Assembly: GCA_021234155.1 (NCBI GenBank)
Contig: JAJEKV010000163.1
Location: 1 to 64,000, forward strand
DNA: 64,000 nucleotides
Direction of reading: 5' to 3'
DNA from: Isoetes taiwanensis
Lineage: Eukaryota > Streptophyta > Lycopodiopsida > Isoetales > Isoetaceae
Shown one piece after another: positions 1-13,500 of the stretch. Position 1 is the stretch's first letter, and every line of letters begins with the position of its first letter. The position numbers were made by a program, and so were the translations under genes. The notes below the pieces were generated by a model that was not told where the DNA came from, ran no database searches, and saw nothing but the letters and a program-made list of their open reading frames with translations.

Positions 1-2894
1 GGCATTTAGGTATGTTGAATTTCTAAGCTTCACAAAATAAAAGACAATAAGAAGGCAGAAGCTAGTAAGAAGTTCATGCTTCAGTTGCTTTACCTCCCTC
101 AGTACTTTATCACCTTCGAAAATGGCACTTCACAGGACTTTGCCTTCTCAATGCGAAATCCATCAGGAACAGAACAGTCTAAATAATATAATCTTCAAAG
201 TAATTTCACTACTTTGGCAGGTGATTCATCGCTCTTTGAGAGTTAATAAGATGGTTCATAAGCTTAAAGAAGAAGCCGGAGTAAAGCCCACTTGCTTTAA
301 TGTAATGGCGGTGCATTGAAACATTAGACAGCGTTTATATTTGTGTCTCTTGGTGAGTCATAAGTCACAACATTCTCTTCACGAATATCTTTGGATGATC
401 CAGCTTGCTTTCTTTAGAATTGAAATTGGACTGCTTCTAAAGGATTGCATTTCACATGGCAAAGTCTTGCAGCTAATATGGATATGGAGAAGAAGATCTT
501 TATAGATAAACTATATTTCTTCGGTGGTGCTTCAAGAGATTAGAGTAAGAAGTTGTATAATGCTTTCAGATCTCAATTGGCTTTGATCATTATTAAAATT
601 ATTCAATATGAATTGATCATCTAAAAATTGATTGATGCTTCAGGGACATTTCATATACGGAAGTACTGTAATATTTTTGAGTGTATAATATGGAAGTAAA
701 ACACGTTCTTCAAAACAAAAAGAGACGAATTGGGTTCTTGAGTCCTAGTTCACAATTGGTGGTTGGCGTGCAATGAAATCCGCTTATCTCCACCTCAACC
801 TTCTTCCTGCATTGTTTTTCTCTCTTATTTCCACCTCAACTTCCTCCTATCATGTCACTAATTTCATGATTTTCTCTCTCTAGGTATATAGTTTTTACAA
901 ATCGACACTATCGGGGATGCAAAGGTTGATGATGGCTTTTGGATTGATGTTAATTATTTCTCATGAACCAGGACATCCTTTGGTATATATTGTTGTATTT
1001 CTATCTTATATAAGAGGCAGAGGATAATAACCCATCAAACAGAAGCACCTGCAGCTTCAATCCTCCAAATATTTAGATTTGGCACTACGAACTAGGTCAA
1101 TACACTTTGCAAACTAGGTTTAGAACTTTAATGAGGTTAGTATCCCACTGGAGGTTAGTATTGAGGGTTTGGTTCAGGGGTTAAACTAAATAGAAAAGGT
1201 ATCTATTTCCACTTGTCAGTTAAAGTCTGCAGAAAAATAAGCAACTAAAGGACTACACATCTAGTTCAGTTCAGGTTAGCTTGGCAGGGCACTTAAAGAA
1301 GCTAAAAGCCACTTTGATTTTCCGAGGTCTTTTATGTTCTCAGCTTGAAACACTGGGGAACGCACGCTTCCAGCTCCATCCATCTGCTGCAGATTACCAG
1401 ACCCAGAAGAGACCGCCCCACCCTCCACTCTCTGTTGCCATCCACCGCCCTTCTGAGGTCCAGCAATGCCACAGAAAGTATTGGGTTTTATCGACTGGGA
1501 TCAGTGATAAAAACTTTCGGGATCGCTGCTGGGTTCTTCCTTCTGCGACATTACACTTCCCTTCCGAAAGGATTCATGGTTGATCTATTTATCCTTTTAG
1601 CTCGAATTCTTGGGGGACGCCGTCCTCAATCCCCAGCACCATGCATCGAAACCAAATGTGATGCCGTGCTATGGCATTCGGGATTTTCCACTGCCAAAAT
1701 GGAGAAAATCCTTGTAAATTCACACCGCCACTTCATTTATATTGGACTAAATGCGAAGGGTCTGCATTCTCCGAAAGGGCTGCTGATCCATTAACGGCGA
1801 TTTGGGAAGCAATCCCTCGGAATGGCACCAAGCGCAAACGCCGTCAAGAATGTCGCCGCCCTGAGTTCAAAATGCATTACTGACACTAAGTAAAAATCAT
1901 TACCGCCTTCAATTAGTCAATGAACAGATTCTTCTTTGCTTCCCGAAATACCACGGCTATCCACAGGTGACCCAACGTACTTTCGGACTCGCCAGGGTGC
2001 ACTTAAGGCTGTATTTTGCTTTTGGGTTTATAACCCTCCTAGCTGGGCTGAAAATTTGGGTTGCCAATCTGGGAGGCAAATACCACCTCAATATTTCATC
2101 TAGATACCACGATCCGAATCAAAGTGAAATGTGTCAGATCCGAATGTACTATATGTTTTGATGCAAGTAAGGAAGTAATACAATCATAATGTTGCTTCTA
2201 GGACTCGTGATTTAAATCAAGACTAAATGCTTTCGGTAGAACAGCATGGTGGCTTGTAGGGATAAAATACGAGCGATTCGATCTTGAGGGAATTAAGATT
2301 AGGGGACAAAAATGCTGACATACGAGTTTTCAAAGGTACTATGCGGTTAAGGCTAAGAAGTACTTGGAACAGTTTCAGCTCCTCGCATTTCTAGCTTCTA
2401 CTTTTCTTTCTTTAGACACCGTTCTTTCATAAACATGTAATGTTTAAATTAAGAAAGATGTGAAATAAAATGTAAAGGGGTCTATCTAAATTATACCTAC
2501 ATGATGGGGAGAGATGTCATGAAGTCCTCTCATAAATATACCATTGGTAGAAAATATATTAAAGTCCTTCATCAGCCACATTCCTTTTCAAGAGACCTAC
2601 TAACCTACCTTGATAAGAAAGATATTGAGATCACTCTCCTGAAGTACTTGTCTCGGGAAAGAAGATGTCAAAGGTACTTGGTAACCTCGACTTGCCCTGT
2701 CATAATTCTCCATCATACTTGTCGAGACCATTGGGTTACTTATTTTAAAATGATATGTACTGAGGAACTGCGTGTCGTTGGATACGATCCTACTGCCCTC
2801 GGGGCAGAGTGTCTTATCTCGTGATTGAATCATTGCTGATTATTAACGTGATGCTTGAAATATGAAATAATAATATGCACCTATGTTGTTGGAA
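1..2894. other. spacer, no supported gene
   Basis: AT-rich spacer with only short open frames. The longest (1345-1794, plus, 149 codons) overlaps two other short frames in the same direction (1281-1583 and 1671-1883). I recognise no domain in any of them and see no convincing splice or promoter context. A decayed exon cannot be excluded at 1340-1880, where base composition is more balanced than in the surroundings. Confidence 0.5.
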
Positions 2895-3102
2895 TATGAA
2901 ATACAGGGACTTGAACTCCTGCTAGGGTAAGACATTAAACTGCCATCACAAGGTCACAGGTTCAACGTATCATTGTGAAAGTGACCATGATTATTGTAAA
3001 GTTAGTGGGGAAAGGGCCCACCTCAGCTATGTCGCGATCTTGGGGCAGTCCATTTGAATTATGTGTCCCATAAACTGGACTTCTGTGGACGCGATCAGGA
3101 GC

Positions 3103-3187
<85 letters not shown>

Positions 3188-3194
3188 TTATCTA
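2895..3194 (+). repeat. SINE-like repeat with (CTAT)n tail
   Basis: A roughly 200-bp body carries a stretch resembling an RNA polymerase III B box (GGTTCAACG near 2960) and ends in a pure (CTAT)n tract at about 3103-3194. The second half of the body (TTGTAAAG-TAGTGGGGAAAGGGCCCACCTCAGC and onward, from about 2995) matches, imperfectly, the reverse complement of 27957-28090. That copy also ends in a CTAC/CTAT-type tail. Two copies in opposite orientation with the same kind of tail argue for a short retroposed element rather than chance. No clear A box or target-site duplication was identified, so the tRNA-derived assignment is tentative. Confidence 0.5.
3103..3194. repeat. (CTAT)n microsatellite
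   Basis: About 22 near-perfect tetranucleotide units form the 3' tail of the SINE-like repeat just upstream. One interrupted unit (ctattta) marks the distal end. Confidence 0.95.
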
Positions 3195-6100
3195 AAATTA
3201 ATTTAATATTCTCATAAGAATGCTCTGGCCAATGTAACCATCGGTCCAACATGATTATTTAGATCTATGTCTTTTGTTTTTTTTATACAACCTATTCAAT
3301 GGTTTAAGGGGTGTAGCTATGTTTTGATATGAAATTCGTTTATATCCAAATCGAATCCCCACACGGAGCTCCTATAGATTCCTTCTGCTACACATGGTGT
3401 CTCCGTTGCTCTATAGTTAGTTGCATGCAATGAGATTTCATAACTTTAGCCATTTATTCATATTCAAAATGAGATCTTGATTAAGATAAAGAAGATAGAT
3501 AGCACTTTTTAGGTTTAAAGAGGAGACAACAGTAAACTAGAATTTGAGATGATTAAGAACTAGCGTGTATTATTTTTAATAGATGTACTACTACAAACAT
3601 TTCTTCTATGATATAGTATTAATTTTTTTTTTTTTTTTTTTTTGTGAGGAGTAAGGAGAATTTTTATTAACGAAGGATAGGAAGGAATTTGTATGGCCCC
3701 TCCTTGGACCAGATAGAAATTAAGCACATGGATTGAATGGATCAAATTTCATATTCACAACTTGGAGTACTAATATGCATTTCTCAGCCTCTTCTTTCCT
3801 ATCCAACTGGTACTACATGATCGAGGAATGAAATCTTCCATTGAATTAAGATTACTCACGAGGGGCCAAAAATTACACACTTTCAACTGGCTGCAAATAA
3901 GTCTTGATGGCATGAAGCCTCTTGCAAAGGTGAAGAATCGAGGAAATAAATAAAAATTAAAATGAAGGCACGCATTTTATCTCCGAAAGGTATATGCTTC
4001 TAAAGGCTTAGACTAGCTGCGGTTTCATCAACCTTTAAGCTACGGATGTAGCGATACCTATAGAAATCTTTGTCGGATATGATGCAGATAGCCTGTAATT
4101 AGCTGGAGCACAAAGCCACAGGACTTCTCCACTATACATTTTAAAAGAAACAAAATCCGAATTACGGCGAAGAATATAAAACATATTTTGAACGCTTAAA
4201 CACGATTTAAAGCATCGCATTGAATGTGGGGTTCTTGGCATAGCAGTACCAGGGCGAGTCGTCAAATTAATCTTTCTACCTGTAATTTACATGCCTGTTT
4301 AAAGTCACGAGAAAGTGCGCACATCATGCCGCTCATAAACTCTCTGGCTTTCGGCATCTCCCATATGACATTTCATGTAATAGACACGTGATTTTAGATC
4401 GAGGAATTGCGCAAGTTCTTTTGATTCTATAGGTTGCTCGGCTATGAAGGGAGGCCAGGACAAATTCTTCACAAAGGCGGTTATGGTTAACCGCAAAAGG
4501 AAGAAATCACGAAATATCCTTTACAGATTTTGCTTCCGTTAAGCGCCACTTATGGGCGGCATCTGCAAGATCACGAAATTTGATTATGTCTATTCAAAGA
4601 CGCCAGGTGTATATCACCAAGGAATGGAACCTGGGTGAGATTATACTTCAAAACGCCACGAAAGAATTTGCATTCCGGATCTTTTTTCGCTGCGCTTACG
4701 CGGTCAAATTTCCATCCACCTTTAGCCCCAAAATGCCATGAATCTATCCTCATTTACCGCTATTCACGAAGAGTAGGTCCAACGCCTAAAGCCCAAAAGA
4801 GCAGTACATAACACCGCCAGATTTTTGCATGCCGCACACAATGGCACCTACCTATAGTATAGTATTAGCCATAACAATTATCCACACATTTTACCCAGAT
4901 AATGGAAATCCAAGCTAACGTTTTGGTTCATCCATATATAGGCGTTAAGAGAGTTTTTAACCCTAAATTACTGGTTGATTTTGGATTGCTCGTTTGCCAT
5001 AAAACGATAAGCACATCGCATTTTAGTAGTTTTTAACCTATAATTGTTTTGTCTTTGAGTTGTTCAACTTTGATCTTGTGATCTAGGTTTCGCCAGATCC
5101 TTAGTCATGGTTTTCTTGAACATCTTCTTTGTTTTCAGATCCTCATATCTCGAATAATCCCCAATGACTACAAACCCTATATAGCGAAAGGTCTTCTTTG
5201 GAAGAAGACTCCAAAATTTCATTGCTAGATTATACAGCCGTTTCAATCTGAAGCGGGTTTTATATTTTGTTAACAAAGTTTGAACTTCTTCAAACTTGCA
5301 AAACAACTTTAAAGCTGAATTCCCATCAAATAATTTCCTACGATGGCTCCGGGTAATAATATCTAACATAATACCAAAGCCGAGGGATTTTAAGGTAACT
5401 CAATAGTGAAGAATTGTAACTTCTAAAGGAAACCAATAGTTCAAATTCCTAAGATGCCACTCTTAGAGAACATCAGAATTAGCCCTTTCAGAGTTAGAAA
5501 CTTCAACTATAATAATATATGATCAATGCTGATCTACCTTTCCATGATATCAATTTTTGGAATTTGAGCCCCTAGTAAAATATGGAACATTTAGGGGAAT
5601 ATTCTTGAAATGTTGTATATTTGTATTGTTATTCTTAAACTATAGTTATTATTTTTCTATGGAAGATTAACAAGGATGCTAATCTAATAGGTGTTGTAGG
5701 TAACATGTGTTGGCAGTATCTTGAGGTGGGGTAAAGGTCATGTCCCACATTGGTGATGATCTCAATGAAGAGCTCCAAATTACAAGGTAAAGTGGTTGAA
5801 GGTGTCAGTAGTGCTGTTTTGCACATGGTAGTATGAGAATGAACTGCAATGTAGAGGACATAGGGCTTCCGGCACTACCTCTTATTCCCTAGTGAATTGA
5901 AAAAGCTCACATTCTTAAGAGATATAAACATGGAATCCCTTAATCGATTATTAGCATTATAAAACCATTCTTCCCTAATTTAGACAATTGTTCTCTAACT
6001 ATAAATAATGGTTTGGTGGCTGGGTCTAGTGGACGCAAGGGTCTTGTACTCCGTCCTCAGTTAAAAGCGAATTTCAAAATTCCTCATATCAGGAATTACT

Positions 6101-7328
6101 ATTTGTATTATTATGGAAATCTAATTACGATAAGATCTGGCATCAGTAGCAGAATTATGCTATAACAGCCAGTATCCTATTTCCTGGGTGCCACCAGTAT
6201 TGTGACCTTATGCTTCCATCCTGAGTGGAAGCTTAAGCAGTATTCTATCTCCCATTAGAATGTTTATATCTTCTATTAAAGATGCTGCCAGTAGCAAAAT
6301 GATATAACCAAATATCCCTAATAAAGAATGAAGTTTTAGGAGGGTGCAAGGTGATGATGAGGACACATGTCTGAGAATCCCCACATCCTTATCGTATGCA
6401 TTAATATTAATCACATTACATTTTGGAGCCTACTAAAGGATATGGGTTTGAGGTTTATTCTCTTATCGATATTGCCCTTAATAGTTTCCTTTGGTCTCAT
6501 ACCGTGGATAAGGAACTTATCAAAGAAATACGGAGGTCCCACTTAGCCCTCAGTCAAGGAGCCCCTAGATTTTCAAACTTTCCTTTGGATCATCGGTTCG
6601 AAATGAAGTTCTTTTTCTGGGGTTTGCCGCTGGTTTCTGATTACCCAGCTAGCATTGCTTGTGAATTCCATGATATAATTGAATTACCACTCCTTGGTAT
6701 GCATGCATTATGCATAAATTAATGGATCTTTTGGAAATGCATTATTTATTTGGAAGAATGGGAATAGAATAGATGTTTGAGTTTGTATCTATAGTACACC
6801 CCAAACTAGTAACTGTGATGGAAAACAATGCCATAGATGGAAAATCTACCGCTTCAATTGATCTTCACTATCTTTTTCTATGTGCAAAAGAGATCCAAAA
6901 TATGCTCTTTAGCATGTTTTTTATATCCTCCATGTTTTCATATTTCTTTTAGGAATAAAAGGGGGCCAAACTATAGATATCACATTTTAAGTGCATTTCC
7001 TTCGCAGTCAACATAGGTACGTTTTTAGAAGCCGGCTTAACATTGATTTGGAAAGATTGGTTTGTTGGCTGCATTTACCATATTCAGTAGCATACTTTTT
7101 ATGCGATGCGTCTGCTATATGCTCTTTATGTGATGTGAAAACAAATTTTTTTTTTTTAAACTCTTTCAATTGTAGAATATTTAATTTTACAATTTGCGGA
7201 GTTATAATAGGAAAAATAAAACCAATTGAGGTTTTAATCAACATTGTTAATATTTTCTCCCCATTAACATAAGGTCCCCTCCCTCCCACTAACCCCCTCC
7301 CAAAAAGAAGGAAAAAAACAAAGGAAAA
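3195..7328. other. spacer, no supported gene
   Basis: No recognised gene. A poly(T) run sits at about 3623-3642. Several minus-strand frames of 60-101 codons lie between 4035 and 5369 (for example 4571-4753 and 5064-5369) in a tract with slightly richer composition, so it might hold decayed coding sequence. None has a recognisable domain and they do not join through evident splice sites. The plus-strand frame 6423-6722 is likewise unassigned. Confidence 0.5.
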
Positions 7329-7380
7329 AATAATAATAATAATAATAATAATAATATTAATAATAATAATAATAATAATA

Positions 7381-7422
<42 letters not shown>

Positions 7423-7432
7423 TAATAATAAT
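7329..7432. repeat. (TAA)n microsatellite
   Basis: An imperfect trinucleotide tract of about 100 bp (AATAATAAT with a few interruptions). It is A-rich on this strand and preceded by a purine-rich stretch, so it could be the eroded tail of a retroposon, but no body was recognised upstream. Confidence 0.9.
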
Positions 7433-8768
7433 ATCGTAATGTAGTTTTCTCATGATATAGATAGATGCTTAGTTGTTGTTTTGCTTTACCTTTGATAACA
7501 TGAATTAATATGGAATACTAGCATGAGGGTCTTTTGAAAAAATCACATCATAGACTTGAGAATAAAATAGAATAAATATGTTTTTCTTACTAATAGTGAA
7601 GATAATATCAATAATTTTTTGATATGAATTCTATAGACTTAACAAGTTTTTGCCTTGCCCTTGGAAAAGTAAGGTATGAAAGTTGCACTCATTATTCGTG
7701 TGGAGGAGATACCTTGATCTATGCTTATAGATAGAGGGTACTATGAGAATATATATATATTTTTCCTTCCCCCTCCTTTTTTTTTTTTTTTCGGGTCAAA
7801 CATCATTCAAATTGAGATTAACTAATCTTATAGACCCATGACCATTTAGAATGGATCTCTGACCCTAAGAACTTTGATTAGGCTAGATGTCCATCCATTC
7901 TTCGAGTCATCGGCATCTAGGTGTACTATTTTCTTCAACAACATTGGCTTCAACTACGATTTATCATCAGCGGCTCTTGAGTAAGCTAATATTTTCTTGC
8001 CATAAATTTCTTAATTCCAAAACCTTTAAATTTGAAGGTTGTTGGTTATGCGAGTTTTGTACTTCTTTGAGGAGATGTAGACACTGCCTTTTATAAGATG
8101 TCGGTATGGCGGTTAGAAACTCTTAATAAAGTAGCCTTTTAGGTCCATGGCGGAGAGACTAAGCGCAGCCCTGATCTTCCCTTGTCAGAATTTGTGCCTC
8201 CACATTTGTCCAGTGTGCATTCGACCATTGCGGTGTTGTTTGTCCCCATTCTTTGCTTAGAATTTGGCAAGAGAGATTCCTAAATCTAAGTGATATAGTG
8301 GAAGGCTGACTATCTTAAGACTCGCGAGATCCTTGTGCTCACGGATGTGGTTATGAGTTATCTGCTGCTACTACTTAATTTGGGTGGCATCTAGTCCCAT
8401 CATCCATATTCCTTTGTAATTGCAAGCTCCAGGATCAAAAGCTTAATCATTTTGCTAGTGCATGTCTGTCGAGGGAACCAACGGTAGCTAGTCTCCATTC
8501 CATGATGGGTTCGGGCCGAGATGAAAACCTAGCAGGGGTCAAATGCATTTTACATTTTGCACAACAATAATCCACGAGATTTTTTTAACCCTTGTGAAAG
8601 GATAGGTTACCACTAAGGGGCCTAATTTTGTGTAGCCATATTTTGCAATACATGTATGTGGATGCAATTATGGTAATGGTCTGCGATTAGGTGTTTCCGG
8701 AGGCATGGATTCTCCAAAAGCATACATAGGTTTAGTACAACGCAAACCTTGGGTGCCTTAGGCTAAAA
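7433..8768. other. spacer, no supported gene
   Basis: Mixed AT-rich spacer with a T-rich run near 7780. The part from about 8100 to 8768 is less AT-rich and directly precedes a pentanucleotide tail, so it may be the worn body of a LINE-like element. I could not read a reverse-transcriptase motif in it. Confidence 0.4.
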
Positions 8769-8880
8769 CATATTCTATTCTATTCTATTCTATTCTATTC
8801 TATTCTATTCTATTTCTATTCTATTCTATTCTATTCTATTCTATTCTATTCTATTCTATTCTATTATTCTATTCTATTTC
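8769..8880 (+). repeat. (TATTC)n tract, probable retroposon tail
   Basis: About 22 units of a TATTC/TTCTA pentanucleotide with two small interruptions. The same pentanucleotide forms the 3' tails of RTE-type LINE fragments at 11442-11457, 28217-28248 (minus), 28598-28650 (minus) and 57887-57905. By analogy this tract is likely the tail of a plus-strand copy whose body is too diverged to recognise. Confidence 0.75.
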
Positions 8881-11330
8881 TTATTCACCAAGTTTCCTTT
8901 GCATAGTAAGTTTAAATTGATCACACTCAATAATTCAATTACATGAACATGTATTTCCAAACTGGGATTTAATCACCAGCAGAAGCATAGAAGTACTACA
9001 TTGTTCACAGGAAGCCATGTGGGGTCGAGGGAGACCCGGCTTCACAATCCTAAATGGCAGGATTTGCCAGGGTCTGCCTCCAAACAGAGACAAGCAGAAG
9101 CCGAGGGTTTTACATGAAGTAACATTCTAAGTGGATGGAACTGACTGCTATACTTGGAAGCCACCCGGGCAGGCAGGGCCTCTCCCAGGGGTTTAAACCT
9201 ACAGAGGCTTACAGCCACAAATGGGTTCAAGTACTGAGGGTGGGCTTGATGTCAAATTATCAGAACCACTTCGCGTTCCATTCTGCAATCTCTATTAGTC
9301 TCCACCACAACCCACCTTTGTCTGCAGAGATCCATTTGGCAGGCCCTCTTAACACAGCGAGGCACCAGCTGACCATAAGGAGTAAAACTTCTTGCCAAGA
9401 GAAAAACTTCTTTTCCATTGGCCTCAAAAGTCTTATTTGAAATTATCGGCATGGGTCAAGTGCCATGGTCACCAGCTAAGCAGAAAAATTCCGTTTTGGA
9501 GTTCACGCATGGCAGGTGTTTGTGCTTGGTCAGCTTTAAAATTTCCAAATCCCTTGGCATGCATACTCAAAGTTTATTAATTTGTGGAAAACCCTTACTA
9601 TTACTAGAAGCCATAAATCAAATGCCAAGCGTCATAACCAATTTAAAGCAGGGGAGAAAGTTCCCTATGCAAAACTTCACTAGGGTCACTTGTACATCAA
9701 TGCTTTAGAACCGGAGACTTGAAAACATGCGAGCTTAAGTCCACTGGCCTCAATCATTTTTTTCTTTCCTTTTAATTCCCGCGCCTCAGCAAAGTTTATT
9801 TCCATATAAGCCATGGGTGAAAGGGCCAAAAGGCATAATTACATTATGGCTTAGGGAACACATTTGCTTATTAAAAGGTAGTTTTAAGTTGATTTGGTGT
9901 CCAACTCTGCCCCATAGTCTTAAAACATTAGAATTAAAGCCTTAACCTTGTCTAAAAGTAAAATAATTGAAGCGAGGACTTAGCCTTGTCTAAACCAAAC
10001 AAGCAATGTTTTCCACATCATTTTTAGATGGATATCTTACAGCTTGCTCACAAAGGGCTCAATGTTATGAGCTTGAATATACCAAGCCAATTCAAGGGCT
10101 AAAAAGCTTGGTTTTGTCTCAGTTACCTGCCAGGCACTGACCATTATGCGTGATTCAATTGAAGTCTACCGGTTGCAAGCATCCATTTTATTCATTGGAA
10201 GCCCACTTTTTTCATTCATAGATGAGGCTGCTTTACCATTGTTATAGCTTTGAATGGCCTCGGGGTTTAAAGGCAGCGATCCACCGCATGGCCTAAAGTT
10301 ATAAATCAATCCCCATCGATTATAGCTTTCTATCAAGTAAATATAACCAGAAAACTATTATATTTATGGCCCTCTATCCTTGTTATTTTCAATTACATTG
10401 GCCATCACCGGGATATATATTTATATATATGGTGAAAATAACAAGAATGAAAAACCACATAAATATAATATAACATTAATAAAATTTAGCACTAGTCCGA
10501 GCACCATCATCATGCTACTTGTAAAGGTTTCTATGTTTAAGATCATGTTTTTGCGATCATGACTATAGATCCTAATTGGGAAGGTTGCTATGAAAAGCAT
10601 CTAGAACAAGTCCAAAACATCACCAATTACCCTCTCCCGAGGAACAAGGGGATCGGTTGGATTTGGTCACCAAACGAAAAATCTTTATTTACACTCTTTG
10701 CTTCCAAACGGGCCTCCATCACAGGGACCGAATTTTGCGGATATTGCAACCGGATGCGCTACAAATGCCAAGTTGGGTTGAGCCATCGTCTAAAGGATGG
10801 ATTCTGCAGCTAGACTAAAAATGAAACAAAAGCAGCGAGAAAAAAGATTTCCCAGAAAGAGGCGATTAAGGACATAAGCACATAAAAAATGGAATGATGT
10901 CAAGAACTATTGAAACTTCACCGAACAAATTGCCCGGTTCTAACTCTACTACTCAAAACCGACCATTTAAAGAAACTTCGGGCCTCGTGGTGTTTCTCAT
11001 TGCGGCTATCTGTAGGAACAACGTTGACAACACCCACTTGTCGAAGAAAAGCATGAAAAAACCTAAACAATACACCAAGTGACAAAACGGTCGGATAAAA
11101 TGCCCCAATTTTATGCCCGGATTAAAAGCCCCAAAATAAGGGGCTGCTTGGGGTGGATTGAAGGTAGCTCCATCAGGATGGTCGATCTTGCATGTTGGCG
11201 GGGGCGGCGACACCGCAATCTCTACCAACAAGGCGGCTTATATAATTGTATAATAGGTAAAATCTGCGCCAAACAGCCAAAAGTAATAAATATGGGTAGT
11301 ATTCTGATTGTACTAACATACTTATTACCG
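8881..11330. other. spacer, no supported gene
   Basis: Short open frames only, on both strands (for example 9135-9440 plus, 9252-9452 minus, 10559-10813 plus). None shows a motif I recognise. The frames at 9042-9708 overlap on opposite strands and none can be preferred. Confidence 0.45.
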
Positions 11331-11457
11331 CTAAGGTTTTCCTCGAAACCCCAGCGCCGGAGTTTTTTAATCTGATGTCGGCTATCTGCTCTCTTTTTGT
11401 TTGGGTCCATAGGTCAATTGGTCTAAGGTGGACAATAAAAATCTATTCTATTCTATT
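11331..11457 (+). mobile_element. RTE-type LINE 3' end (5'-truncated)
   Basis: The fragment carries the 3'-end signature shared by the other RTE-type copies in this window. A short inverted repeat (GGTTTTCCTCGAAACC) is followed by a G-rich step into GTTTTTTAATC, then TTGGGTCCATAGG, and a short TTCTA pentanucleotide tail at 11442-11457. Only the untranslated end is present. It abuts the decayed L1-type LINE to the right, which lies in the opposite orientation. Confidence 0.7.
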
Positions 11458-11688
11458 TAATTAAGGATTGCATTCCAGCTTGTCCTCTCCCCATAGTGGA
11501 CAAGGATTTTTTTACGACTAGAGGTTAACTTTCTTTCGGATCCCTTTCTATAATGGTGACCAAAGGCCTTTCAAATTTTCTACAAGGTTGAGTGGCATAA
11601 CAAAACTCTTAGTTGTCTGTAGCTTCCACTATGTGATAATTCCATGCCTTAACCCTTGTATCAATGGGTTCTTGAAGGCCATATGACC

Positions 11689-12336
11689 TCACTTAGCATG
11701 ATTCAACCCAATCCTCAATGTGTAGAGTAGAAGGAGTTTAAACCATCTTGAAATGCAAAGAAAACTCCCATCATTGTATCTTAAAAGAAAAAGTATCATC
11801 GTGTATTGCATGATAGTGAGACTTTGATTAGAACCTAGAAGAAGTAACCCATTCGGCGACATTCCCCTAGCCATCAAACTTTTCACCATACAAATTGAGG
11901 AAGATTTTCCATGATTAGAAAAGGTAAAGAACAAGGGGGCACCCTTGCACGATCCTCTTCCCGAGCTCAAAGAGCTAGATAGGTGACCATTAACAAAGCA
12001 GATTGATGCCATCTTATTCCACACCCATGAGTAGATCTATAAGGTTTATCTCAAAGCCCATATAGAACCATCACTTCCCTTAACCCAGCTCCATTTGAGG
12101 AAGTCATAGGCTCTACAAAATCAAGCTTGGCATTATACATTTCGTGAGGATGACTTTGCGAGCAATGGGCCCCTCTCTGGCCTTAAATAGTTATCCAAGA
12201 TGTTCCTACTTTTTGGGGAAAAAAGCTGATTGCTCACGTCGATCAAGCGGGCTAAGATTGGCTTCACTCTGACAGTAGCATGATGACCTTCATGATTACT
12301 TTGTATAACACATTGGTTAACACTATTGGTCTCCAT
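11689..12336 (-). pseudogene. L1-type reverse transcriptase fragment
   Basis: Two frames (12133-12336 and 11689-12024) carry successive pieces of a LINE reverse transcriptase. The first holds the segment equivalent to the RLKPIL...ILDN block of plant L1 elements. The second holds the NG...RG...G-P-L-F block and a degraded region where the YADD or FADD box should be (QYTMILFLL), so the catalytic aspartates are lost. The frames are interrupted and non-functional. Assignment rests on motif order and family knowledge, not on an alignment. Confidence 0.55.
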
Positions 12337-13092
12337 TCATTGAGAACCTAGGGATTATTGACTTTTGAAATCAAGAAATAAAGCCGGAGTTGCTAGAATT
12401 TTGGATGAAGATATTTGGTACCCAAGCTCCCTTATTGTAGCAATAAGATGGCCCAATATATGTCGGGAATTCACATATAGAACTGCTGGAAACCATCTAG
12501 TCACGGGAGACTTACCGAGGGGCCAAGGAACCGCAGTCTTATAAATTTCTACATCTCGAGGCGGTTGAAATGAAACCTATTGTCTCACTACGGCCTTGCT
12601 TGAAGAGAGGGAAGCCGAGAACATCGACATTTATAATCACTTGGAAGAGGATCCTCCTTGAACAAACCCTCATAGCCAGAAGAAGGACTTAATTCCTACC
12701 TCCTCTTTAAAATTCCTAATAATTTATGGCGGAAGTGATACTATTCTCGAAGCCAACTTGCTCCTACCAATCTAAAAAACATTTTAGAGTTCTCATGATC
12801 AACCTTTGCATACCATTTGGTCGTCGATCTAACAAGCGGCCCCTCGAGCCTCTTCCTCTTCTATAGCTTTTTGTTCTTATCTTTAGCTCTTCTTCAAGGT
12901 CTGATTTGCAATATTGAATGGGTCTAGAGTCAAACCTTGTTCACCTTGCCCGAACTTGGTTGTATAGGTCAACCTTAGTTTTTCAAAATTCACTAGCTTC
13001 ATAATTTCCCCACTTCTTTCCAATCCTTCATAATGGCATTTTTTTCTGATCCGGGTTTTCATACTAGGAAGCCACTCTTCTCTTAAGTTGAG

Positions 13093-13500
13093 CTAGCAGA
13101 TATTCCTTGAATGGGATGCTGAGAAAATATCCTTCCCTAGAGCCCGTATTAAATTCAAAGGGAACATTTCCTCTTCGATGCAGCCAGAAGGAAGATCTTC
13201 AAATACTAGCTTTTGTGGGACATGATCGGGAAAAAACAAGATCCCCTTCCACATATGGCGATCCATAAAAGGGGGGGGCACTGTTAGCCCACGTGGGAAT
13301 CTATCTAATAGGCGTGGAGACTCTATCCATTCCTTTTTGTTTATTAGACCATGAATAGGAGTATTCGATGGTGGGAGGGAGGACAAATCCACAATTATTG
13401 AGAAGGGAGTCCCTATGCGGTCCCTCCTCCCTAGAAGATTTCTATGTAGGGCAATCTTTTGATCCTAGACATCTGTCATATTGAGGTCACCACCTAGTGC
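13093..13500 (-). pseudogene. L1-type endonuclease fragment
   Basis: The GGDLNMTD string matches the GDFN motif of the apurinic endonuclease domain of plant L1 elements, followed by a continuing frame to 13093. Only the middle and later part of the domain is readable. It is interrupted by frame changes near 13400-13480. Confidence 0.5.

Noticed and set aside
1345-1794. A 149-codon plus-strand frame as a gene.
   Set aside because: No domain, poor composition, overlapping frames on the same strand and no splice or promoter support.
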